Below, piece by piece: positions 9,446 to 18,539 of a DNA stretch of 25,749 nt. Below the pieces are notes generated by a model. The model was given only the letters and a program-made list of their open reading frames with translations, searched no databases and had not been told where the DNA came from. This DNA is from Nemertoderma westbladi. Lineage: Eukaryota > Xenacoelomorpha > Nemertodermatida > Nemertodermatidae. Position numbers and translations under genes: made by a program. The DNA lies in contig JAUCBJ010002910.1 in NCBI GenBank assembly GCA_032718475.1, forward strand, positions 1 through 25,749, given 5' to 3'. Each line of letters begins with the position of its first letter. Position 1 is the first letter of the stretch.

Positions 9446-9485
9446 GTGTAGAACAGTCAACCAGATTAGGTTGACTGTTCTACAC
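9446..9485. repeat. Perfect 17-bp inverted repeat with 6-base loop
   Basis: GTGTAGAACAGTCAACC, the loop AGATTA, and then the exact reverse complement of the stem. All 17 base pairs are Watson-Crick. No gene is adjacent, and the stem is too short for a typical microRNA precursor. Confidence 0.9.
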
Positions 9486-11463
9486 AGGGACAATAATGAA
9501 ATGAAAGTATTCTATCAATGTATCGTAGTGCCGGGTATAATAAATTTAACTTACCCATCATCTCCCATATTTATTATTTATTCGTGATGATATGTGACAA
9601 TGTGATACTATTTATTTCGTGTTGATTCAGTGATTGTAGGTCTACGACACTGTAATTCAAATTGATTTATAAAATATGGCTAGAAAACAGAAATTGCTTG
9701 TCTATATATCCAGAATACAGTAGATACTATTTTATAAATCTCTTCCAATTAATTGTGAACTAATAATAATTTTACACGTGAAAAATACCGGGACAAAAAA
9801 GAATAAATACCCTAACTGTTTCTACTAACAGATTGAATAGTCGACTACCTGTAACAATTATGTGATTGGAAATTCCAATATCTACAGTACGGATTTACTG
9901 CTGTTCTTATACATAAAACCCCAGCCAGACAAGAACGTGTATTACCTTTACACTGTGGTTGCCATGGTTTCAATTACCCATTTATTTAACATGTAAAGTC
10001 TGGTTGTCAAGCAGCACTAACAACTTTAGCTAGAAGTTATCAACCCTGTAGGTAGAAATAATACAAAACAATAAACTTAATTTCGTTGAAAATCGATATA
10101 ATATTATACAGAATGAAAATCCTACACATATTAAACCATTGTATCCTTATTATAATATCGTTACAGTTATTAGAGGTATTATTTATTAAAAGACCTTTAG
10201 ATTCATAACTCTTCTCCCTCCAAAATAATGGTTTTAAGGTCACTTTATTGCTGCTGTAGAATGCGGCTCCCTATTGGTTGATAGCACAGTGGGAGATTTA
10301 GACAGTAGAGTTTATGGTTGGATGGTTCCCTAGCTGTTGCTAATAGGGAGGCAGTCTAGACTGCTATATGCAGTTAAATCTTTCCATACTGTAGGTTGCT
10401 CTTTGCAAGTTGTCAGGCAGCTAGTGGTTGTATGTTTATTGCTTTTACTTACCTTACCAACAATACTGTTGAAATTGCATTGGTTAATAAACTCTTGGGA
10501 TTCTTCGGATTCCTGGCAATATCTTTTATATTTTATCCGTAATATCGGTTTTATTCTACTGCTCTGGTAAACGACATAAATTGTTTCTGTAAAATAAGTT
10601 TGGACCAGGTTGCAGGTACGTTGATAAATTATTATTTGTTTTGTTGAGGATTTATTATTTCATTTTGTGTTTAAATTTGTAGGGACTTAAGACCTAAATT
10701 CGCACAACCAAAATATTGCGAAATATAATATACAGACTTTCTGCGTAATCTCTGTCCAAATCGGAAATGGACGAAGAAAAAATCAGCTTTCTAAGTTCCT
10801 TTTCATCTGTTCATAGCACGTACAAAATCTAATCCACTATCGGTAATTTGGACTTGTGTTGTTGTTCAAAATGTTTGCTTTTGATTTAAATTTTTCAATT
10901 TAACTCTTCCGTCTTTACAATAGGTATATAGGTATATAGGGCTATATATATATAATATATATATATATAATGCACTCACACGAGTATACACTATACTGGT
11001 ATAGTAGTTAAAGGTATAATATTGAATAGGTGGAGAATAATATGTACATACTACATACTGATACTAGAGCACGATAATAATAAGTAATTATAAGGATGTA
11101 AGATGTACAATTATAAGATGTACACTGGGGGAGGAGTAGCAGTGCTAGTTGTCTATACGAGTCCATACGAGATGACGGCGGCTGGGGGGGGGGGGGGGGT
11201 GTTATGGATCGGGAAGGAATCGGTTGTATCCGTTTAAAATTTTATTGTGTATTTTAGTTTTATGCTAGTTGGTAGATATCCATCCCTGCCAGAATCAGTC
11301 ATGGGTTTGTCCGAAGCTGCCGTATCCATGTCTGCATAATATAATAATTAATTAATGTATTTATTGTAGGGGCTTAATATAATTTCATCAATATTGACTG
11401 ACTCTGGCTATTCTGTATTCTTTGCTTCCAAGGATTAATTAAAAAACGTGCAAAATAATTATT
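9486..11463. other. Intergenic, no gene recognised
   Basis: The region lies between the divergent LIM and tropomyosin genes. It is AT-rich, has an AT dinucleotide tract near 10946-10969 and a run of 16 G at 11184-11199. Open frames at 10040-10243 and 10337-10570 show no recognisable domain. The promoters and 5' untranslated exons of both flanking genes are expected somewhere in 8740-12149, but I cannot locate them. Confidence 0.5.
11184..11199. repeat. G16 homopolymer
   Basis: An uninterrupted G run with potential for G-quadruplex formation. Its length is likely unstable in sequencing. Confidence 0.85.
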
Positions 11464-11543
11464 CCCGGAGTGGTTTTCGAATCTAAGCGGGAAGATCCCA
11501 TTGGATTTCTAGTCCAACGCATTAACCACTCGGCCAACACTGC
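11464..11543 (-). pseudogene. tRNA-Ser(AGA)-like pseudogene
   Basis: On the minus strand the sequence reads TGGCCGAGTGGTTAATGCG, then TTGGACTAGAAATCCAA, then a GGGA/TCCC arm. This reproduces the A box, a perfect five-pair anticodon stem with anticodon AGA, and the long variable arm of a class II serine tRNA. The T stem does not pair (GATTCGAAAACC) and the acceptor stem has two mismatches, so the gene is probably inactive, or it is the head of a SINE. It lies about 600 bases upstream of the tropomyosin 5' UTR exon. Confidence 0.65.
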
Positions 11544-12149
11544 TCAAGGAAAAAGCTGAGCAAATTGAAAAATTTATGGGGATAACTGATATTCCGCAAT
11601 TTCTTACCTACCTACCGGTGCACAGTACCACCAGTACGGTACCGGTTCTAGGGGATTGTCTTAACTTTTTTTACAATTTCGTAAAAGATAGACTTCATGA
11701 TTCTCTACAAGCAACCAAAATTTCAGCTCTGGAAAATATTAGCCGTTCGCAAGAAATTTAAAATTTTCTTAAAACAAATAGTGACGTAGCAGACGTCAGG
11801 CTGCATCATTTTTCACCAAACTTTACAAATTTTATGGTTCCCACCATCGCTGCCAGCTTACTTTCCCAACCCAACGTATATTCCAAATTGCGCCACCGCC
11901 ACTGGGTGCTGAGTCGTAAAAATACAGTATACAGTATTAGTTTGTTTATATAGTCGCAAGGGTTGTTCTATAATCGCTCTCCAGGAATGTACGGAAACAA
12001 CCGCTGATTAGTGGAATTCGCATCAAGTCCCGTCTCAGCTAGCTATCTTTATCTATCACTAGAGATCTAACGTAGCACTTTTAGCTTTTACGTATCTCAA
12101 CGCCAATAAATTTTATGAACAAGTTATTATTCTTGAGATTTCCTTTCAG

Positions 12150-12249
12150 GGTCAAGATCCCGGGCTGCAGATTAGAACAGTTAGAACAGCACCTCTGCCA
12201 GAGACGAAACGTCCGTTTCTTATAAATATCAGCTGACAAACAAGACACC
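12150..12249 (+). other. Probable 5' UTR part of tropomyosin exon 1
   Basis: A pyrimidine-rich tract and CAG (GATTTCCTTTCAG) end at 12149, which looks like a splice acceptor for a leader exon that continues into the coding exon. A TATAAATA at 12221-12228 is too near the ATG to act as a normal TATA box. The start context ACACCATGG is an excellent Kozak match. Confidence 0.5.
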
Positions 12250-12387
12250 ATGGCTGGAGGTGCTGAAGCAGTTCGCAAGAAGATGATGGCGCTGAAACAG
12301 GAGCGTGACGATGCATACGATGAGAAGGATAACGCAGAAGCTGAGAAGAAGCAGGTCGAAGAGAAAGCGACAAAACTGGAAGAAGAG
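12250..12387 (+). CDS. Tropomyosin exon 1
   Basis: There are 46 codons from ATG, ending CTGGAAGAAGAG before the donor GAG|GTTAGT, phase 0. The N terminus [11 protein letters not shown] mixes the MAG-EAV-K start seen in short (exon 1b) tropomyosins with the long-form continuation. Confidence 0.93.
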
Positions 12388-15300
12388 GTTAGTATAGGAA
12401 GAGAACCGTCAAAGGAGGTCGAGGCCATATTAGGAGGGGAGTGGATACAGTAGAAGCAACGTGTTTTCCTAGGGGGGGAATTATCATATAATACATAATT
12501 ATTTAAACAAGACAATCGTGGGTAATCTTCCACAGAAAACACTTTCACTATGTTTCTCATTTATCGCCTATTCAATGAGGAAAGCCTGGGTTGTGCTAGG
12601 CTGAAGCACTGTGCCGAAACAGTGCTGCTCCGCCTAGGGATCGAACCAGGAACTCTTGATTTTGAAGCCAAGGAATGACACCTCTAGACCAAGCGGTTGA
12701 TTAGTGTAAGATTCGTAATGTTAGATGGGAAATGTGATGATCCCATTAATTTATTCTCCCCAATCCCAGGTGACTGAACTCCAGAAGAAAATGAAACTGA
12801 TTGACGATGAATTAGATAAAGTATCGGAGGATCTGAAGAGCACGCAAGATCAACTGGAAGAGGCGAACAAACAAGCGTCTGCATCTGAGGCCGAAGTCGG
12901 AGCGCTGACCCGGAAGTTACGACTGCTAGAAGACGACTTTGATGCGTTAGTTATACTTCTATAGTTTCTTGACATTGACAAGTATAAACTAATTTACCTA
13001 AAGGTTTCCAAGGGAAACACGGCGGTCGCCTGCAGATAGGGGGGGGGGGGGGGGGGGGGGGAAGAACTGGACGCAATAAAAATTCATCCCTCTCCAGGGG
13101 AAATTCGTCGCAAATAACAGCTGATTACTCTCAAAAATAAAAATGTATCCTGTTCTATTGTGTTTAGTTTATTGTTTTGGTTAAAATAACGTGCCACTGT
13201 AACCTGCTCTTTCCTAAATTGAGAATTTAACATTGAGGCGGGATATTAATTCGCCAAGGCGGGTTTTGCGTCGAGTTTCCCCCACTGTCTCGTCACCTGA
13301 TATGCACCGTTTTGGGGATGACAATTAAAATATTTATGATCGCCACGCCACAAATGAGCATAAAACACCTCAAAACGATGTTTATTACTGATTTATTTCC
13401 CCAAATTTATGCGAATTACTCAAAAAAAAGTAATTGTCATTAACGATAACTGACAGGAAACGCCTACAAAATATTTTATTTTTATTTATTTTTATTTTAG
13501 CTCATAATTTAATTGAATTTCAGTTTAAAAAAAAAAATTTTCAAAACCATGTGAGACAATTTGATTCGCAAGCGTTGAATAAATGTTAAATAATTTTTTG
13601 GGAAAATAATATTATTTTATTATATGAGGTTACAAACACTTTTTGGGGGGGTATTATTGAAATTGGCGCGAAATATTTTTTTCATCACTTTAATTGTTAG
13701 CATATATTAATAATATAGTTACTGTATAATAATTAAATATTAACTATAGAATTAACTAAATAGATAAATATTTTGAGACATATTATTTATACTTCGGTGC
13801 TTTTGTTCGTGAAATATCGAATAGTTTGAGACGATCTTATATTTTTCGTATTATTCGGCAGAACGACGGAAAAACTGACGACGACTACATCTAAGTTAGA
13901 GGAGGTTGAGGTTCGGGCTGACGAATGTGAAAGACAACGGAAAGTGTTGGAGAACCGATCGTACGCTGACGAGGATAGAATCGAGGTGCTCGAAGAACAA
14001 CAGAACGAGGCCCAGTTAATGGCCGAGGAGGTGAGTGCAGATACGGTTTGGTAGGAACAACAGAACGAGGCCCAGTTAATGGCCGAGGAGGTGAGTGCAG
14101 ATACGGTTTGGTAGGAACAACAGAACGAGGCTCAGTTAATGGCCGTGGAGGTGAGTGCAGATACGGCTTGGTAGGAACAACAGAACGAGGCCCAGTTAAT
14201 GGCCGTGGAGGTGAGTGCAGATACGGTTCGGTAGGAACAACAGAACGAGGCCCAGTTAATGGCCGAGGAGGTGAGTGCAGATACGGTTCGGTAGGAACAA
14301 CAGAACGAGGCTCAGTTAATGGCCGTGGAGGTGAGTGCAGATACGGTTCGGTAGGAACAACAGAACGAGGCCCAGTTAATGGCCGAGGAGGTGAGTGCAG
14401 ATACGGTTCGGTAGGAACAACAGAACGAGGCTCAGTTAATGGCCGTGGAGGTGAGCGCAGATACGGCTTGGTAGGAACAACAGAACGAGGCCCAGTTAAT
14501 GGCCGAGGAGGTGAGTGCAGATACGGTTCGGTAGGAACAACAGAACGAGGCCCAGTTAATGGCCGTGGAGGTGAGTGCAGATACGGCTTGGTAGGAACAA
14601 CAGAACGAGGCCCAGTTAATGGCCGTGGAGGTGAGTGCAGATACGGTTCGGTAGGAACAACAGAACGAGGCCCAGTTAATGGCCGAGGAGGTGAGTGCAG
14701 ATACGGTTCGGTAGAAACAACAGAACGAGGCTCAGTTAATGGCCGTGGAGGTGAGTGCAGATACGGCTTGGTAGGAACAACAGAACGAGGCCCAGTTAAT
14801 GGCCGTGGAGGTGAGTGCAGATACGGTTCGGTAGGAACAACAGAACGAGGCCCAGTTAATGGCCGAGGAGGTGAGTGCAGATACGGTTCGGTAGGAACAA
14901 CAGAACGAGGCCCAGTTACGAGGCCCAGTTAATGGCCGTGGAGGTGAGTGCAGATACGGTTCGGTAGGAACAACAGAACGAGGCTCAGTTAATGGCCGTG
15001 GAGGTGAGTGCAGATACGGCTTGGTAGGAACAACAGAACGAGGCCCAGTTAATGGCCGTGGAGGTGAGTGCAGATACGGTTCGGTAGGAACAACAGAACG
15101 AGGCCCAGTTAATGGCCGAGGAGGTGAGTGCAGATACGGTTCGGTAGGAACAACAGAACGAGGCTCAGTTAATGGCCGTGGAGGTGAGCGCAGATACGGC
15201 TTGGTAGGAACAACAGAACGAGGCCCAGTTAATGGCCGAGGAGGTGAGTGCAGATACGGTTCGGTATGAACAACAGAACGAGGCCCAGTTAATGGCCGTG

Positions 15301-18060
15301 GAGGTGAGTGCAGATACGGCTTGGTAGGAACAACAGAACGAGGCCCAGTTAATGGCCGTGGAGGTGAGTGCAGATACGGCTTGGTAGGAACAACAGAACG
15401 AGGCTCAGTTAATGGCCGTGGAGGTGAGTGCAGATACGGCTTGGTAGGAACAACAGAACGAGGCCCAGTTAATGGCCGAGGAGGTGAGTGCAGATACGGT
15501 TCGGTAGGAACAACAGAACGAGGCCCAGTTAATGGCCGTGGAGGTGAGTGCAGATACGGCTTGGTAGGAACAACAGAACGAGGCTCAGTTAATGGCCGTG
15601 GAGGTGAGTGCAGATACGGCTTGGTAGGAACAACAGAACGAGGCCCAGTTAATGGCCGAGGAGGTGAGTGCAGATACGGTTCGGTAGGAACATCAGAACG
15701 AGGCTCAGTTAATGGCCGTGGAGGTGAGTGCAGATACGGCTTGGTAGGAACAACAGAACGAGGCCCAGTTAATGGCCGTGGAGGTGAGTGCAGATACGGT
15801 TCGGTAGGAACAACAGAACGAGGCTCAGTTAATGGCCGAGGAGGTGAGTGCAGATACGGTTCGGTAGGAACAACAGAACGAGGCCCAGTTAATGGCCGTG
15901 GAGGTGAGTGCAGATACGTCTTGGTAGGAACAACAGAACGAGGCCCAGTTAATGGCCGTGGAGGTGAGTGCAGATACGGCTTGGTAGGAACAACAGAACG
16001 AGGCCCAGTTAATGGCCGTGGAGGTGAGTGCAGATACGGCTTGGTAGGAACAACAGAACGAGGCCAAGTTAATGGCCGTGGAGGTGAGTGCAGATACGGC
16101 TTGGTAGGAACAACAGAACGAGGCCCAGTTAATGGCCGTGGAGGTGAGTGCAGATACGGCTTGGTAGGAACAACAGAACGAGGCCCAGTTAATGGCCGTG
16201 GAGGTGAGTGCAGATACGGCTTGGTAGGAACAACAGAACGAGGCCCAGTTAATGGCCGTGGAGGTGAGTGCAGATACGGTTCGGTAGGAACAACAGAACG
16301 AGGCCCAGTTAATGGCCGTGGAGGGGAGTGCAGATACGGCTTGGTAGGAACAACAGAACGAGGCCCAGTTAATGGCCGTGGAGGTGAGTGCAGATACGGC
16401 TTGGTAGGAACAACAGAACGGGCCCAGTTAATGGCCGTGGAGGTGAGTGCAGATACGGCTTGGTAGGAACAACAAAAGGAGGCCCAGTTAATGGCCGTGG
16501 AAGTGAGTGTAGATACGGTTCGGTAGGAACAATACCGTAGAACGAGGCCCAGTTAATGGCCGTGGAGGTGAGTGCAGATACGGTTCGGTAGGAACTACGG
16601 AACGAGGTCCAGTTAATGGCCGTGGAGGGGAGTGCAGATACGGCTTGGTAGGAACAACAGAACGAGGCCCAGTTAATGGCCGTGGAGGTGAGTGCAGATA
16701 CGGCTTGGTAGGAACAACAGAACGAGGCCCAGTTAATGGCCGAGGAGGTGAGTGCAGATACGGCTTGGTAGGAACAACAGAACGAGGCCCAGTTAATGGC
16801 CTCGGAGGTGAGTGCAGATACGGCTTGGTAGGAACAACAGAACGAGGCCCAGTTAATGGCCGAGGAGGTGAGTGCAGATACGGTTCGGTAGGAACAACAG
16901 CCCGAGGCCAAGGTGAGTGCGGATAGTTATGGAGTTACATATTCGGCTACTTTATCACCTCGGAGACAACTAATACAACAACCAATACAATAAGGATATA
17001 TTGTCGCTTCCAGTCTATTAGCCACCCAGTGTGAATGACCCACCATTATTATAAATTAACATTCACAGAGAGAACTAGAATATAAATAATAAAATTAAAA
17101 CAATAAACAATCTCGAATACAATGGGCTCATGACAATATCTAAGAATGAAATCGTTTTTAATCTTTAAACAAATTGTTTTATTTTTTTTCCCAGGCCGAC
17201 AGAAAATTTGAGGAAGTTCAGCGGAAATTGACGTTGAATGAGTCATCTTTAGAGCAATCGGAGGAGCGAGCTGAGCAAGTGGAAAGGCGATGTAAAGATC
17301 TGGACGAGGAGTTAAAGGTGGTTACTTCCAACCTGCGATCGATGGAGGTTTCGATGGAAGAGGCCACGGACAGAGAGATCAAGTTCGAAGAAGATGTTAG
17401 GTAGGGTTGATTATAAAATCATATAATCATGTGCAAAAAATATTTTTTCGATATTTCAAAAAAATTGGTATGTTTTATTAATTTTTAATGAATTTGGTTT
17501 AATTTTAAACTAAATTAATTAGGCTAAATTTGTTTACTTTTCATTCAGTTTAGTTTGGGTTTTTTTGCAGTTATCCATTTCTAACCAAACCAATAAATGT
17601 GGCCGAATTGAGCAGCCTTGGTAAAATGGCAGCGCCTAGTCATTAACATGCAACGATTCAAACGTAATCCTTGCTCAGTTTCACAAACCATAAAGATCAA
17701 AATAAAAAAGGTCATGGTGTTTAATCGCCTCGATTCACCATCTACATTTACTGTCAATAGATACTGCAGTTAAGCCAATTTGACATGTCTACACCACTTC
17801 TGAGACCAATAAATTAAATGTCATAGCATTTACACACATTACGTTGTCTATAATAATTTATATAATGAATTTCCCTTCCCAGGTCACTGCGAGAAAAACT
17901 TAAGGAAGCTGAAACACGAGCTGAGTTTGCCGAGCGTACTGTTGTTAAACTGGAAAAGATAGTTGACGAGTTGGAGGATGATGTATGTGCTGAGAAAGAA
18001 AGATTCAAGACAGTCAGTGAGGAATTAGATGCTACATTGGTGGAGGTCGGAGCCATGTAA
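12250..18060 (+). CDS. Tropomyosin, complete, five coding exons
   Basis: Joining 12250-12387, 12770-12945, 13862-14030, 17195-17400 and 17883-18060 gives 288 codons plus TAA with no frameshift. The product aligns end to end with 284-residue long-form animal tropomyosin, with four extra residues at the N terminus ([12 protein letters not shown]). It is a parallel two-stranded coiled coil that polymerises head to tail along actin and gates myosin access in muscle or stabilises filaments in other cells. Landmarks are [19 protein letters not shown]-type [39 protein letters not shown] and [16 protein letters not shown]. The C terminus is [12 protein letters not shown]. Intron 3 is 3164 bases, almost all a 60-bp tandem array derived from the end of exon 3. 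The first intron holds a SINE, the second a poly-G-ended MITE. Confidence 0.96.
12575..12702 (-). mobile_element. tRNA-derived SINE in tropomyosin intron 1
   Basis: On the minus strand CCGCTTGGTCTAGAGGTGTC resembles the A-box half of a tRNA-Pro-like gene, followed by a B box GGTTCGATCCC (rc of 12637-12647). Beyond it is a hairpin GCACTGT/ACAGTGC. Mispairing in the tRNA-like part argues for a SINE rather than a working tRNA gene. Confidence 0.65.
12770..12945 (+). CDS. Tropomyosin exon 2
   Basis: The acceptor is CAATCCCAG ending at 12769 and the donor is GATGC|GTTAGT. It is 176 bases, phase 0 in and phase 2 out. It encodes [17 protein letters not shown] through LEDDFD. Confidence 0.92.
13039..13283. 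mobile_element. Poly-G-ended MITE, copy 1
   Basis: The element starts with a run of 23 G, then GAAGAACTGGACGCAA, and ends TTTTGCGTCGAGTTTCCCCC, an inverted repeat of the start. The 215-base core is closely similar to copy 2 at 23499-23783 and in the same orientation. There is no coding capacity. It lies in tropomyosin intron 2. Confidence 0.75.
13862..14030 (+). CDS. Tropomyosin exon 3 (founder of the repeat array)
   Basis: The acceptor ends TTCGGCAG at 13861 and the donor is GAG|GTGAGT at 14030/14031. It is 169 bases, phase 2 in and phase 0 out. The first base completes an Ala codon. Its last 36 bases encode [12 protein letters not shown], and together with the donor and 24 intron bases they are the unit amplified downstream. 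The joined protein reads AEE|ADRK across the junction, exactly the conserved tropomyosin order, which shows that this first donor is the authentic one. Confidence 0.93.
13995..16925 (+). repeat. 60-bp tandem array carrying tropomyosin exon end plus 5' splice site, ~49 units
   Basis: Each unit contains 36 bases of exon 3 (GAACAACAGAACGAGGCCCA and so on), then GTGAGTGCAGATACGGTTYGGTAG from the intron. The first unit is the real exon end. Units differ at a few sites: CCCAG/CTCAG, GCCGAG/GCCGTG and TTTG/CTTG/TTCG. Irregularities are a 13-base insertion near 14920, a one-base loss near 16421, an insertion near 16534 and a truncated last unit at 16892-16925. A three-unit pattern recurs in the first half (for example 14174-14353 and 14594-14773). 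Long open frames of repeated [19 protein letters not shown] arise only because 60 is a multiple of three. Confidence 0.97.
16926..17194. other. Remainder of tropomyosin intron 3
   Basis: Single-copy AT-rich intron sequence between the array and exon 4, ending in a T9-type pyrimidine tract and CCCAG. I see no alternative exon. Confidence 0.6.
17195..17400 (+). CDS. Tropomyosin exon 4
   Basis: A strong T-rich tract and CCCAG precede 17195. It is 68 codons plus AG, with donor GTTAG|GTAGGG. It encodes [12 protein letters not shown] through EIKFEEDV. Confidence 0.93.
17883..18060 (+). CDS. Tropomyosin exon 5 with stop
   Basis: The acceptor is CCCTTCCCAG. The exon encodes [20 protein letters not shown] through [12 protein letters not shown] and ends TAA at 18058-18060. 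No alternative last exon was recognised. Confidence 0.93.
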
Positions 18061-18237
18061 ACAGTAACTGTTGGACAAAAATTCGTCTGTGTAACAACGC
18101 CAATTGTATTAGAATTACTCGTTTATACGAATTACTCTCGTTTTTACGCCACAATTATCTAGTATCATTGTGGACTATTTTAGCTAATTAATCGTTAATG
18201 TGTGTAGAAAATTAGATGGCAATGCAATTCTTTTCAT

Positions 18238-18243
18238 TTTATT
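18238..18243 (-). terminator. Candidate pyridoxal kinase poly(A) signal AATAAA
   Basis: TTTATT on the plus strand gives AATAAA on the minus strand, about 300 bases past the pyridoxal kinase stop codon. Confidence 0.4.
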
Positions 18244-18469
18244 TATCTAAATTAATAATAATTAATGTCACGCTTATTAATTTCCATTACACATAACAAT
18301 CCATTAATATTGATTACAAACGTTCAGGTTAAAAAAATAGAAAATTGTAAAAAAAAATGAAACAGCCGTGGTTTGCGCTCAATCGTTTTTTACAGTTATA
18401 TCAGCTGTTATCTTCCAGCTGTAGAGTTAATCGTTATTTATATTATCATTCTACAAACAATATAATACA

Positions 18470-18475
18470 AATAAA
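18470..18475 (+). terminator. Candidate tropomyosin poly(A) signal AATAAA
   Basis: This is the first AATAAA downstream of the tropomyosin stop, 410 bases away. It lies beyond the candidate poly(A) signal of the convergent pyridoxal kinase gene. Confidence 0.45.
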
Positions 18476-18539
18476 ACATCGAGCAACATCACAAATAATT
18501 GTGGTTAGGAATTGAAGAACATAAATAATCCCAGCAAAT

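Noticed and set aside
11576-11761. 61-codon plus-strand frame (MGITDIPQFLTYLP)
   Set aside because: It looks somewhat protein-like and is open upstream, but I recognise no family and see no convincing splice sites, so it is not called.
12152-12560. Minus-strand frames across tropomyosin exon 1
   Set aside because: They are antisense shadows of the coiled-coil exon, rich in Ser and Leu as expected from reversed Glu and Lys codons.
14048-16466. Long open frames of a 20-residue repeat ([19 protein letters not shown] type), also open on the minus strand
   Set aside because: They arise because the 60-bp repeat is a multiple of three. They run in a different frame from tropomyosin exon 3, and the array is inside an intron.
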